From: an uncultured Lachnospiraceae bacterium
GTDB lineage: Bacteria > Bacillota > Clostridia > Lachnospirales > Lachnospiraceae
NCBI GenBank assembly: GCA_945919795.1
Contig: CAMEJJ010000016.1
Coordinates: 1 to 64,000, forward strand
Length of the DNA: 64,000 nt
Reading direction: 5' to 3'
The notes beneath the pieces were generated by a model, which saw only the letters and a program-made list of their open reading frames with translations, was not told where the DNA came from and did no database searches. The number at the start of each line of letters is the position of its first letter. Position 1 is the first letter of the stretch. Positions 40,179-50,809 of this stretch are shown piece after piece. Both the position numbers and the translations under genes were made by a program.

Positions 40179-40697
40179 TCAAAGCATTTTTTCAAATATT
40201 CTAACAAACAGTTTACGTAACTTTTTCTTATGTCGAGATTCGGAAAACGTCTGTTGTCTTTTTTCTTCTTCTTTAATTTCCTGCCAGCTTTTTAAGTTCT
40301 CCGGATCGGGTTCTTTGCCATGAAGAGGCGTGCCATCCAATTCAAATACATGAGGATGTCTGCGAACCATTTTCTGACTGATCTGACAAATCACATCATC
40401 TAAGGTAAAAAGTCCTTCCTCCTCTGCAATCTGGGCATGCATGACGACCTGCATCAACAAATCTCCCAATTCTTCCTTCATATTGTCCGGATTATTGGTT
40501 TTTTCATACAACTTAATCCCACTCACGGATTCTGCAGCTTCCTCTAACATACAAAGAGTTAACGAACCATGAGTCTGCCTTCTGTCCCACGGACATCCGG
40601 TTTCTGCCCGAAGCTCTTTGATAATCGTACGCAAATCCTCAAACGTATAGAATTTTTCTTCTTTTTCCGTTTTCAAATATTCTTCCTGTAATTCCAT
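40179..40697 (-). CDS. mazG: MazG family nucleotide pyrophosphohydrolase (single domain)
   Basis: CPWDRRQTHGSLTLCMLEEAAE, EELGDLLMQVVMHAQIAEEEG, RRHPHVF. Confidence 0.92.
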   Translation of the reverse strand: MELQEEYLKTEKEEKFYTFEDLRTIIKELRAETGCPWDRRQTHGSLTLCMLEEAAESVSGIKLYEKTNNPDNMKEELGDLLMQVVMHAQIAEEEGLFTLDDVICQISQKMVRRHPHVFELDGTPLHGKEPDPENLKSWQEIKEEEKRQQTFSESRHKKKLRKLFVRIFEKML

Positions 40698-40705
40698 ATT
40701 TTTAT

Positions 40706-42442
40706 TCAGCCAAGCATTTCTTCAATCATGGAAAGAACTTCTTTACCCAATGCTTCGGATTTTGCATTGGCATCTTCTAAAGAAGTGCCTTTGATGCCGT
40801 AATAGAATTTTACTTTGGGCTCTGTTCCGGACGGACGTACACATAACCATGCATCATCGGAAAGGTCATAGTATAAAACATTGGAGGCAGGAAGTCCTGT
40901 GGGCTTTTCTTCTCCTGTTTTTACATCTTTGATAATGCCGGTCTTATAATCTCTTGCACTTAATACGGTATATTCACCAAATTTTTCAGGAGTATCTTGA
41001 CGTAAGGTATTGAGAATTTCCTGGATTTTGGCAAGGCCTTCAATTCCTTTTAAGGTAATGGATTTGATATCATCCTTGTAATATCCGTATTTTTCATACA
41101 TATCGATCATGGCATCCCACAAAGTTTTGCCCTGTGTTTTGTAATATGCAGCAGCCTCACAAAGTGCCATGGTTGCGACAATCGCATCTTTATCTCTTGC
41201 ATGTGTTCCGATTAAGCATCCATAGCTTTCTTCAAAACCAAACAGATAGGTACCTTTTTTCTTTTGTTCAAATCCCAAAATCTGCTGTCCGATGTATTTA
41301 AATCCGGTCAATACTTCAATCAATTCCACACCATAAGCTTTTGCAATCGCATCAGCCATATTGGTCGTTACAATCGTTTTGATGAGTGCTCCGTCATCCG
41401 GAAGACCTTTTGTTGCCTGTCTCTGACCAATTTCATAATCTGCAAGCAGACATCCTGACATATTTCCTGTTAAGGTAATATATTCTCCGCTTTTTGCATC
41501 CTTTACATATACACCCAGGCGGTCTGCGTCCGGATCGGTTGCAAGAACCAAATCTGCATCGATTTCTTTTGCTAACTTTAAGCCAAGTTCAAATGCTTCC
41601 GCAGCTTCCGGATTGGGATAGGAAACCGTAGGGAAGTTTCCGTCCGGCAATTCCTGCTCGGGAACAACATATACATTTTCGAATCCGAGCTCTTTTAAAA
41701 CTCTGCGTGCCGGAATATTTCCGGTTCCGTGAAGAGGTGAATATACAATCTTGATATCCTTCTGTGCTTCCTTGATGGAATCCCAATGGATGACCTGACT
41801 TTTTAATTCCTCAATATAAGCATCATCAATGTCTGCACCGATTGTTACATACAGACCTGCTGCCTTAGCTTCAGACTTGTCCATGGTCTTTACCACTCCG
41901 TAATCGGAAAAAGCGCCGACTTCTGCCATAATTCCGCTGTCATGAGGCGGAGTAATCTGTGCACCGTCTTCCCAATATACCTTATATCCGTTATATTCCG
42001 GAGGATTGTGGCTGGCTGTAATATTAATACCTGCAATACATCCAAGTTTTCGAACTGCATAAGAAAGCTCCGGCGTAGGTCTTAAGGATTCAAATACATA
42101 TGCTTTAATGCCGTTTGCATTCAGACAAAGTGCTGCTTCATCCGCAAATTCCGGACTCATGCGACGTGAATCGAATGCAATGGCAACACCTTTATTCTGT
42201 CCATTTTGTTTCATAATATAATTTGCAAGCCCCTGTGTTGCTTTACGGACAGTGTAAATATTCATACGGTTTGTACCGGCCCCGATGACACCACGTAATC
42301 CGGCCGTTCCAAACTCCAACTCACGATAAAAACGGTCTTCGATTTCTTTTTCATCATCCTTAAGTGCCCGTAATTCCTTTTTTGTCTCCTCATCAAAATA
42401 AGGATTTTCTAACCAGCTTTCATATATTTCTCTGTAACTCAT
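40706..42442 (-). CDS. Phospho-sugar mutase (phosphoglucomutase/phosphomannomutase family)
   Basis: TAGLRGVIGAGTNRMN, TASHNPPEYNGYKVY, DPDADRLG, RPSGTEPKVKFY; start set to MSYREIYESW. Confidence 0.95.
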   Translation of the reverse strand: MSYREIYESWLENPYFDEETKKELRALKDDEKEIEDRFYRELEFGTAGLRGVIGAGTNRMNIYTVRKATQGLANYIMKQNGQNKGVAIAFDSRRMSPEFADEAALCLNANGIKAYVFESLRPTPELSYAVRKLGCIAGINITASHNPPEYNGYKVYWEDGAQITPPHDSGIMAEVGAFSDYGVVKTMDKSEAKAAGLYVTIGADIDDAYIEELKSQVIHWDSIKEAQKDIKIVYSPLHGTGNIPARRVLKELGFENVYVVPEQELPDGNFPTVSYPNPEAAEAFELGLKLAKEIDADLVLATDPDADRLGVYVKDAKSGEYITLTGNMSGCLLADYEIGQRQATKGLPDDGALIKTIVTTNMADAIAKAYGVELIEVLTGFKYIGQQILGFEQKKKGTYLFGFEESYGCLIGTHARDKDAIVATMALCEAAAYYKTQGKTLWDAMIDMYEKYGYYKDDIKSITLKGIEGLAKIQEILNTLRQDTPEKFGEYTVLSARDYKTGIIKDVKTGEEKPTGLPASNVLYYDLSDDAWLCVRPSGTEPKVKFYYGIKGTSLEDANAKSEALGKEVLSMIEEMLG

Positions 42443-42542
42443 GCCTTTCCTCCTATTATGAAAAATAATGATGATATTGAGGTAAAAATATCCTGCCTCA
42501 ATGTATATGTACAGATTGCTTTTATGCAACTATAACCTTTTC

Positions 42543-43871
42543 TTATTTGGGTGTCAAATCGGAAAATGAATACCGAACATCTTTTTCCGATTTATCAATC
42601 TGAAGTGTATAGCTCCTAGTCTGATAACCGTCCCTTCTTAAAGATACCACATAGGTTCCTTCTTTTTTAGCAAAATTTGTCGGTACGATCCCAACATAAT
42701 TTCCATCCACAAAAACTTCTGCAGAAACCGGTGCATCGATATACACGCGATATCCATCCGCTTCCGAAACATCGATGGTATTACTGCTGACAGACGGGTC
42801 GGTAACTGGCGATTCATTTTCATTCTCCTCTTCTTCCTCGTCGTCTTTTCCGTCACTTTCCTCTAATTCAATATTGAGATTGGCAGTAGATTGTCCAACC
42901 TTGATATATTGTGTCAGCGTTTTATATCCATTGGCTTTTACCCGAATCTGATGAATTCCGCAGGTCATTTCCACCGGCTCATCATATTCTGTTTTTTCCT
43001 GATCAATATAGAGCTCTGCCTTGGAAGGTGAAATGGTAAAAATAATTTTTCCCATTTTTTTCTCATCGGTTACTTCGAATTTTGAAACATCCACCAGAGT
43101 TTCTTCACCGGCCTTAACCGTAATCTCTTCACTTCCAAAAAGACCGTTTTTGCTGATATAAAGCGTATAATCCCCTTCCGGAACCACAAGTAGCATTTCG
43201 GGAGTAACTTTCTTGATGATAGCTTGTCCGATTTCCACAAACCCATCAATAAAACTATCCTGTCCACTTAAGCGCACATAGCCATGTCCGTTTTCAACTG
43301 TAATACCTAAAATCTCATGATCTTTAGAAACCACTTTCAAGGTATCCGAGGAATGAATTTCATTTAATTCCAAAAGATTTCCTTTGGACAAAACCATGGC
43401 GTTTTTAGATACCTTGTATGGATCTGCTCCCAATGTCATAGTCCTTGCCACACTGTTGATTTCAAAGTCCGTTACATTTGTCGATACATTGACATCTGAA
43501 AGAATCTGAAGGGATTTCAATTGTTTGGAATCTTTAAAAAAAGTAATCCTGACCATATCCCCACATTCTAACTGCCCTGCCACCAGTTCATCCCCATAAC
43601 GGTTTTTCATACCGGTTGACGTACTGTATTGAAGGGTGTAGGTCCTGCACATTTCCAGATTATAAAACTGAATGGTTGATTCTTCCGTATCCACATTCAC
43701 TATCAGACTTTCATCATAAGAATCCGCCATCGGCTCAATATAGGTACTTTGTACAGAATAATCTTCCTGCGGCGAAACCGTTTCCGCCGGCTGCCCATTG
43801 GCACAACCGGTAAGAAAAAGGCTGCAAAGAAACAATATCCATAAAAAATGGTTTTTTCTTTCGTTTTTCAA
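42543..43871 (-). CDS. Lipoprotein with PEGA-like repeats
   Basis: Lipobox FLTGCANG; ISPSKAELYIDQEKTEYDEPVEMTCGIHQIRVKANGYKT and DAPVSAEVFVDGNYVGIVPTNFAKKEGTYVVSLRRDGYQT. Confidence 0.85.
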   Translation of the reverse strand: MKNERKNHFLWILFLCSLFLTGCANGQPAETVSPQEDYSVQSTYIEPMADSYDESLIVNVDTEESTIQFYNLEMCRTYTLQYSTSTGMKNRYGDELVAGQLECGDMVRITFFKDSKQLKSLQILSDVNVSTNVTDFEINSVARTMTLGADPYKVSKNAMVLSKGNLLELNEIHSSDTLKVVSKDHEILGITVENGHGYVRLSGQDSFIDGFVEIGQAIIKKVTPEMLLVVPEGDYTLYISKNGLFGSEEITVKAGEETLVDVSKFEVTDEKKMGKIIFTISPSKAELYIDQEKTEYDEPVEMTCGIHQIRVKANGYKTLTQYIKVGQSTANLNIELEESDGKDDEEEEENENESPVTDPSVSSNTIDVSEADGYRVYIDAPVSAEVFVDGNYVGIVPTNFAKKEGTYVVSLRRDGYQTRSYTLQIDKSEKDVRYSFSDLTPK

Positions 43872-43927
43872 TACTTCAAAATCCTCGCTTTTCCTTCGGG
43901 CACATTATACCACAGTCGTTCTTTTTT

Positions 43928-44908
43928 CTAAAGTAATTCCTTTTCCAGCTTATTCAAAAACTCCCTGCGGGCGTGTTCAATTTCTTTTAGTGCCTGCAGT
44001 TTTTCAGACTGCCTTCGTGGCGGAAGAGACTTTCGTTTGTTTAAATACGCATTTGCAATCTTCCAGAAACGCTCCGGATATAGCAGCCTCGCGTAAAGAT
44101 AGCGTTTTTCATCCTTGCCGAGTTCTTTTTCCGATAGGTATGCATCCAATACCTGCATTCCAAAATCATAGGACCATTCATTCTTTTCCAGAATTTTTCT
44201 TAAAAACAGATATAAATCCCTAACCTGAATATCTTTACAACACTTTTCAAAATGTGTTGCAACCATATTTCCTTCCTGAATCAGAATATTATGCTGATTA
44301 CAGTCTCCATGACAAAACATGCCCTTTTTTTGTACAAGCTTTGTCAGGCGCATCAAACATTCCGGATTCAGAACCGCAGTTGCTTCTTTAGCAACCTCTT
44401 CGAAATAAGGGTATTCTTTTAAAAAACTCATCTCAAACTCGCCTTTTTGCGACACCCTTCGCATAAAAGAACGCACGCGCAGCAATTCGGTTTCTCTTTT
44501 TGAAAAATCCCTGACGGTAGTCGCCTCCGAAAAAAAGTCCTCGCCAAACTCCATCAGCTTATGAAGCTTTGCCAGTTCACCCACGATAAATCTGCAGTCT
44601 TCGACATTATAAACATCACATTCTCTACCATCGAAATGCTTTTTTACAATATATCTTTTTCCGTCATAATCGGTAACATATAATTGTCCTTGTGTATTTT
44701 CAATGAGATTGTCTGCATATAGAAAGCCCAGCTCACAAAGTTTATCACAGACCGCCTTATAATTTTGCAGCTTTTCTATTTTTCCGGTATACTCCCACAA
44801 CGCCACCGGACCGATATCGGTGATTGCGACAATCGCCCCCCGGGCCTTCTTTGTCTGCTCTATTTCAAAATCATACTGTTCAAATACCGCTACCGCTCTG
44901 TCATTCAC
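43928..44908 (-). CDS. CotS-like spore-coat-associated / phosphotransferase-fold protein
   Basis: FCHGDCNQHNIL kinase-like catalytic loop, YAFLEKNEWSYDFG-type C-terminus. Confidence 0.75.
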   Translation of the reverse strand: MNDRAVAVFEQYDFEIEQTKKARGAIVAITDIGPVALWEYTGKIEKLQNYKAVCDKLCELGFLYADNLIENTQGQLYVTDYDGKRYIVKKHFDGRECDVYNVEDCRFIVGELAKLHKLMEFGEDFFSEATTVRDFSKRETELLRVRSFMRRVSQKGEFEMSFLKEYPYFEEVAKEATAVLNPECLMRLTKLVQKKGMFCHGDCNQHNILIQEGNMVATHFEKCCKDIQVRDLYLFLRKILEKNEWSYDFGMQVLDAYLSEKELGKDEKRYLYARLLYPERFWKIANAYLNKRKSLPPRRQSEKLQALKEIEHARREFLNKLEKELL

Positions 44909-45003
44909 TAATCCATTCCCCCTTGATAGGTCATACTATCTTATGAGAAAAAAGAAAAAGATATGACACAATTACCATCCGAAAGCAAAAACAATCGTTC
45001 TCT

Positions 45004-46356
45004 TTATTCTTTATCGTCCCCCGGTTTATGCAATGCAGTTAAATAAATTTCTTTTAAAATCTCTTTTTGGTTTTTCTGCGGTTCTTCAATTACTACAGCT
45101 AACAGCTTTTGCAGCATATCGCCCAAATCTTTTCCGGGCTTCATTCCCCAGGAAATCAAATCTCTTCCGGTAACGGCAAGGGTTTTTAAATCCACACATT
45201 CTTCCTTATCCAAAACATCCTGATAACTTGCATATACCTCATCAAGACGCATCTGCTTTTCTTTTCGCAGGTAATCACTCTGAGCCAGTAAATCGGCCTG
45301 TTTTACCTTTAGGAGAAGCGGAAAAATCTCTTTTCCAATCCGGTTCATGGCACGACGGACGTATTTTCTTTCCGGAAGAATATCATAATCATGATTTTCT
45401 ACCAGTTTGCTGACGGTATGAATGGTATCATTGTCAAATTTCAATGACCGTAGCGACCGGATACACATTTCCTTTGAAACGGCAGGATGTCCGTGAAAAT
45501 GGGCAATTCCATCGCAATCCATCGTCAGACAGGCAGGCTTTCCGATATCATGATACAACAAAGCCAAACGGATATATTTATCCGGTTCTGCCGCCATCAT
45601 GCTTTGAATGGTATGCTCTCCCACCGTATAACAATGATGGGGATTATTTTGTTCTGTCTCCATGGCAATATCAAACTCCGGCATAATCACAGTCGTGATG
45701 CCGGTTTCATATAAATCCCTCATTTTTTCGGGATGATCGGAGGTAAGTAGTTTAACTAACTCTACCTGAATACGTTCCGCGCTGATTTTGGAAAGATTGG
45801 AAGCAAGCTCTGTTATCGCCACTCTGGTTCCAGCTTCAATTTCATATCCCAACTGCGCACTAAACCGGACCGCCCGCATCATACGCAGAGCATCTTCCGT
45901 AAAACGCTCTTTCGGATTGCCGACCGCCCGTACAATTTTGTTTTCCAAATCTTTCATGCCGTCAAACTCATCCACGATTCCACATCGGTCATTGTATGCC
46001 ATTGCATTGATTGTAAAATCCCGGCGCTTTAAATCTTCCACCAGATTGGAAGTAAAAATCACATTTTTCGGATGTCTTGCATCTTCATATTCCCCATCAA
46101 TCCGATAGGTCGTAACTTCATATCCGACACGGTTTATCATAACGGTCACCGTTCCATGTTCTATCCCGGTATCAATGGTTCTTTTAAACAATGCCTTAAT
46201 TTCCTGGGGCTTTGCAGAGGTTGTAATATCCCAGTCGTTTGGATTACGATTCAGCAGACTATCCCTGATGCAGCCTCCTACGGCAAATGCTTCAAATCCG
46301 GCATCTTCTATTTTCTGTATTATTTTTTTAACATCATCAGGAAGTTGAATTCTCAT
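45004..46356 (-). CDS. cca: CCA tRNA nucleotidyltransferase with HD domain
   Basis: FAVGGCIRDSLLNRNPNDWDITTSAKP, RRDFTINAMAYN, LLYHDIGKPACL. Confidence 0.95.
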   Translation of the reverse strand: MRIQLPDDVKKIIQKIEDAGFEAFAVGGCIRDSLLNRNPNDWDITTSAKPQEIKALFKRTIDTGIEHGTVTVMINRVGYEVTTYRIDGEYEDARHPKNVIFTSNLVEDLKRRDFTINAMAYNDRCGIVDEFDGMKDLENKIVRAVGNPKERFTEDALRMMRAVRFSAQLGYEIEAGTRVAITELASNLSKISAERIQVELVKLLTSDHPEKMRDLYETGITTVIMPEFDIAMETEQNNPHHCYTVGEHTIQSMMAAEPDKYIRLALLYHDIGKPACLTMDCDGIAHFHGHPAVSKEMCIRSLRSLKFDNDTIHTVSKLVENHDYDILPERKYVRRAMNRIGKEIFPLLLKVKQADLLAQSDYLRKEKQMRLDEVYASYQDVLDKEECVDLKTLAVTGRDLISWGMKPGKDLGDMLQKLLAVVIEEPQKNQKEILKEIYLTALHKPGDDKE

Positions 46357-46640
46357 GATCTGTCTCTTTCTGTTTTATTTTCATTTGGCACATCATTATT
46401 ATGACATTTTATGATGTTGTGGTCAAAAGGTATTTCGATTTGAATGCTTATTTGCCAAGGGTCGTCCAAAGATAAAAAGTTAGAAATAACAATAAAGAAA
46501 TAGCATGTACTTATTTATCAATAAATATCTTTATAAAAATATGATTTTAATTTTATTTTTCAATAATAAACAGTGCTATAATATAAGCACTTAAGTTGTT
46601 CAATAATTTAGAAATTACAAAAAGACGAAAGGAGAAACCT

Positions 46641-47012
46641 ATGAAAAAACGTATTCAATCCTATATGGCATATATGGATCAACAGTTAGAACACAATGAC
46701 AGCGGACTTAGTTATGAAGAATTATGCATCCAGCATGAAAAACAGCTTGCTTATTTCATGCATGAAAGACTCGTTCATTTACTGGTTACCTTAACCTTTG
46801 CCATTCTCGCTTTTGTTACCTTTTTTATGGCAGTTATGAATTTTTCCATGGGAATAATTGTTTTATTTTTTGCATTTCTGATTTTACTTATTCCTTATAT
46901 CATGCACTATTATCTTTTGGAAAATTCCGTCCAGTATATGTATCGGCAATACGACAGATTGCAGCAGCTTATTCATCCCGGTGCTTTTATCATGGACAGA
47001 GATAAAGAGTAA
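46641..47012 (+). CDS. Hypothetical small membrane protein
   Basis: AAAGGAGAAACCT before ATG; two adjacent TM helices. Confidence 0.7.
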   Translation: MKKRIQSYMAYMDQQLEHNDSGLSYEELCIQHEKQLAYFMHERLVHLLVTLTFAILAFVTFFMAVMNFSMGIIVLFFAFLILLIPYIMHYYLLENSVQYMYRQYDRLQQLIHPGAFIMDRDKE

Positions 47013-47071
47013 ATTGGGAACAAACAGAGCGGATTTTGAGCAAAACAGAAAAGGACAAAAGAATTATTTCT

Positions 47072-47680
47072 ATGACTTATTACGTATCGGTTAAGGATTT
47101 GGATATCCCTTATGAAATTGAGCGGACAAAACGGAAAACCTATGGAATAACCATGAAACCCGGCGGTACTGTCAGCGTACGGATTCCAATGTATGGCAGT
47201 ATTTCCTATGCACGTTCCATGGTGGAATCAAAAAAAGACTGGATTTACAAAAATTACATCCGTCTGAAGGATTGTCCGAAGGTAACTCCAAAAAAGGATA
47301 AATCCGAATATGAAAAGCGTTTAGAGGCACCATACAGAAAAGCAGCCGCAGATTATATTCCGAAGCGTGTAGCATATTTTGCCGAGCTCTTGGATGTTAC
47401 CTACGGCAAAATATCGATTCGGGATCAAAAAACCAGATGGGGAAGCTGTTCCTCATCCGGTAATCTGAATTTTAACTATAGGCTTATGTTAGCACCTCCA
47501 AAGGTTTTGGATTATGTTGTTATTCACGAGCTTTGCCATCGCATCGAAATGAATCATTCCCCAAAATTCTGGAAATGCGTGGAAAGTATTATGCCGGATT
47601 ATCGCATCCAGCGCCAGTGGCTCAAAGAAAACGGTAGTAAATTATCTCCACTTGTTCAGACAGAAAGACCCATTCTCTAA
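47072..47680 (+). CDS. YgjP-type (M48/DUF45) zinc metallopeptidase
   Basis: RWGSCSSSGNLNFNYRLMLAPPKVLDYVVIHELCHRIEMNHSPKFW. Confidence 0.92.
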   Translation: MTYYVSVKDLDIPYEIERTKRKTYGITMKPGGTVSVRIPMYGSISYARSMVESKKDWIYKNYIRLKDCPKVTPKKDKSEYEKRLEAPYRKAAADYIPKRVAYFAELLDVTYGKISIRDQKTRWGSCSSSGNLNFNYRLMLAPPKVLDYVVIHELCHRIEMNHSPKFWKCVESIMPDYRIQRQWLKENGSKLSPLVQTERPIL

Positions 47681-49165
47681 ATAGAATCCAACCGTTTCTA
47701 CCATTGTCTCATTTAAGGTATCATAAACAAAGACCGTCAAGCCTTCATAAATGGGACAATAAATCCGGTGATTGTATTCCACCACCACGGATGAATACCC
47801 ATTTTTGTAATCTTCCTCTGTGGGACATCGCACAGAAACCACGTCATAACTACCTAACTCAGAATCCCATCGGGGGTGTTTGGTTTCCACAGTTGCAGTC
47901 GATGTTGAATCCGTTTGTTTGGTATTGTCAAGAGATGAGTAAATAACCTGACCGTCCTTTTGATTTACGACATAAAACTGGTTTCCGGCCTCTGCATCGG
48001 GATAAATCCCATATTCAGCCAATGTGTTACCAATCATCGCATAATTATCGGCATAGGCAAAGCCTCCGCTAAGACCGAAGACAACCAGATAATTTTCCGA
48101 ATTCAGCCCGTCAAAATAGGTTTCCAAATCTTTGGTTTCAATCAGCTCCTGATTCGCTATTTTCTGATGGTAGCAGGCTGACATCATATCATAATCCCAA
48201 TAATCAGATTCGTTTCTGTGATCCGGGATTTCAAATAAAGCTTTCATATCTTGTGCCAAAAGACGCGTAAACTTAGGGGTTCCTTTATAATTTAGATGAT
48301 GACCGTCCGCAAAATCGGATGAAAAATCCAGTCCCATCTCATCATAAAAAAGATTGTAATTGATATAGGGCACATCATTTTCTTTAGCTATTTCTGCAAC
48401 ACGGTTATATATTTTTTCTTCCCGCTCTGTTGGAAAATAGGGGGTATTTATCAACAAAAGAGGAATGTTTTCTTCTTTTGCCAAATCGATAATCTTTTGC
48501 AAATATTCGCTTTGCTTATCCGCAATTTCTTCCGTATCTGTTATCTCTTTAATATTCTCCATTCGTAAACCGGCAATCTCTTCATTGGTCTGCGTCAGAA
48601 GATGCTGTCCTTTCCAACAGTCATAATGTGCAATGCCTTTTCCTTCTACGAAGTCTTCTCTTTCTAAAACCGAATAACGGCTGTGAAAACCGGGATATCC
48701 CAACAAATAGGCAAGATGATTGTTCGGTGCACTTACACGGATTGCATCAATTTTATTTTTGGAAAACTTCATTCCAAAGGTGTTTTTGATCATCCCGCTT
48801 TCTTCCTGATATTCCTCTGTCAGGGAAGCCGAAAAACAATCTACGACTAAAAGCTTTGGATTCTGTGTTTTTAAAGCCTCTTTCATATAAAAATAGGTAT
48901 TCCAGAGTGGCTGTATGGTTCCGCCAAGATTATAAGCCGCAATTCCATATTCATCCCACAATACGGCTGTGTTGATATCAACAAACATATGACTGCTGCC
49001 AAAACACATCACATCTACGCTATTCTCTTTTAGTTTGTAAAACTGTTTCATTCCTTCAATGCCGTCTTCATCTTCAAACCGATATTGCAGCACATTGTAA
49101 AAACCACTGAAAAGAATGGCAAATACAAGAAAGAAACTGATTATTTTTAAAGCATTTTTTTTCAT
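47642..49165 (-). CDS. DltD/SGNH-like membrane-anchored protein
   Basis: N-terminal TM, DVMCFGSSHMFVDINTAVLWDEYGIAAYNLGG, DFADGHHLNYKG; adjacent to MBOAT gene. Confidence 0.75.
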   Translation of the reverse strand: MKKNALKIISFFLVFAILFSGFYNVLQYRFEDEDGIEGMKQFYKLKENSVDVMCFGSSHMFVDINTAVLWDEYGIAAYNLGGTIQPLWNTYFYMKEALKTQNPKLLVVDCFSASLTEEYQEESGMIKNTFGMKFSKNKIDAIRVSAPNNHLAYLLGYPGFHSRYSVLEREDFVEGKGIAHYDCWKGQHLLTQTNEEIAGLRMENIKEITDTEEIADKQSEYLQKIIDLAKEENIPLLLINTPYFPTEREEKIYNRVAEIAKENDVPYINYNLFYDEMGLDFSSDFADGHHLNYKGTPKFTRLLAQDMKALFEIPDHRNESDYWDYDMMSACYHQKIANQELIETKDLETYFDGLNSENYLVVFGLSGGFAYADNYAMIGNTLAEYGIYPDAEAGNQFYVVNQKDGQVIYSSLDNTKQTDSTSTATVETKHPRWDSELGSYDVVSVRCPTEEDYKNGYSSVVVEYNHRIYCPIYEGLTVFVYDTLNETMVETVGFYLENGSFCLNKWR

Positions 49166-49330
49166 AGAATAATCCTTTTACTGACTGTCTTTATTGACAT
49201 GTTCAATTTTTTCATTTTTCATCAACAATTCGCATATATGAAAGAATAAATATATAACAAAGAACACGATTGTAAAATGGAATCTGTTTTTTTAGAAAAT
49301 TAAAATGTACAAATCTAATTTACTAGAAAA

Positions 49331-50809
49331 TTAAAATTGGAAATATATAAACTGCTTAGCCGAAAATCCGGGACCGTATTCACCGTAAATCAAAATAAAG
49401 AATAGCAATCCGAAAATAACGGCAAACCGGAACCACAGATTCTGTGTCGATAAAAACTTATCTAATGTAACCTGTTTTTTATATCGCACCAAATCCACCA
49501 GCAAAAGCACGATGAGTGCAACAAATAAAATATGTACCTCTGTTATATTCAGTCCCAGATTGTATACAGAACCGTCAAATAAAACCCAGGGGTTCCATTT
49601 CGTTACAATTCTTCCAATCATCCGACATGCATCCGAAAGATGGTTGGCACGGAAGAAAATCCAGGCAAAATCCGTTAAAACAAACGTCACCAGAATTTGT
49701 CCGAAATGGTAACTGAAATTGTTTGTCATAATATGTAACTTCAAAACCAGTTTCTGTCTTACCGACTCGGTAGCATCTTCCACAATCTGATAGATTCCAT
49801 GAATCATTCCCCATACGACATAAGTCCAGTTGGCTCCATGCCATAATCCGCTGATCAAAAAGGTAAGGAACAAATTGAGATATTTTCTGGCTTTGGAACA
49901 TCTGCTTCCTCCAAGCGGAATATAAACATAGTCTCTTAACCAGGTACTTAATGAAATATGCCATCTGCGCCAGAAATCCCGGATAGATAATGCAAAATAT
50001 GGCGTATTAAAGTTTTCCATTAACTCAAATCCCATGATTTTTGCAGCACCGATTGCAATCTGGGAATAGCTTGCAAAATCACAATAAATCTGAATTGCAA
50101 ATAAGACTGAAGCAATGATAATTTCAACACTGCCATACATCCAATAAGAATCATATACCTGGTCTACAACAATGGATACCCGGTCTGCAATGACCATTTT
50201 TAAAAAGTATCCCCAGAGCATTAAGACCGCACCTTCCGTAATGCGTCTGTAATTCCATAGCTTGATTTGTTCTACCCGGTTAATCTGACGCAGCAAATTA
50301 CCGGATCGTTCAATAGGACCTGCCACTAACTGTGGGAAAAAAGAAACAAAAAGCGCATACTTTAAGAAATTTTTTTCCGGTTTTATAGTTCCGCGGTAAA
50401 CGTCAATGGTATAACCCAGTGCTTGAAAGGTATAAAAAGAAATGCCGACAGGCAGCAGGATATCAAAGCCTTTTTGCAAAGAATTTGCTCCGAATAAAGA
50501 TAAAATACGATTAACATTACCGAGGAAAAAATCAAAATACTTAAAGAAAAACAATATACATAAATTAATTAAAACAACTCCGGCAACAATCCATTTTCTT
50601 TTTTCTTTCCATTTTTCAATGCAAAGTCCGCCTAAGTATGTAACGATTGTCGATATCGCAATCAGTATTGCATATTTTGCATTCCATCCCATATAAAAAT
50701 AGTAGCTCGCCACTAAAAGCCATAAGTGGCGAGCCTTTTTCGGAATCACAAAATAAATACATAAAACGATTGGAAAAAATAACATAAAGCTATAGGAATT
50801 AAACAGCAT
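49331..50809 (-). CDS. MBOAT family O-acyltransferase
   Basis: MLFNSYSFMLFFPIVLCIYF, FFPQLVAGPIERSGNLLRQI, RDFWRRWHISLSTWLRDYVYIPLGG, SGLWHGANWTYVVWG. Confidence 0.95.
   Translation of the reverse strand: MLFNSYSFMLFFPIVLCIYFVIPKKARHLWLLVASYYFYMGWNAKYAILIAISTIVTYLGGLCIEKWKEKRKWIVAGVVLINLCILFFFKYFDFFLGNVNRILSLFGANSLQKGFDILLPVGISFYTFQALGYTIDVYRGTIKPEKNFLKYALFVSFFPQLVAGPIERSGNLLRQINRVEQIKLWNYRRITEGAVLMLWGYFLKMVIADRVSIVVDQVYDSYWMYGSVEIIIASVLFAIQIYCDFASYSQIAIGAAKIMGFELMENFNTPYFALSIRDFWRRWHISLSTWLRDYVYIPLGGSRCSKARKYLNLFLTFLISGLWHGANWTYVVWGMIHGIYQIVEDATESVRQKLVLKLHIMTNNFSYHFGQILVTFVLTDFAWIFFRANHLSDACRMIGRIVTKWNPWVLFDGSVYNLGLNITEVHILFVALIVLLLVDLVRYKKQVTLDKFLSTQNLWFRFAVIFGLLFFILIYGEYGPGFSAKQFIYFQF
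50705..50740 (+). terminator. Terminator-like hairpin on the antisense strand inside the MBOAT coding region
   Basis: GCTCGCCACT-AAAAGCCATA-AGTGGCGAGC-CTTTTT on plus strand. Confidence 0.5.
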
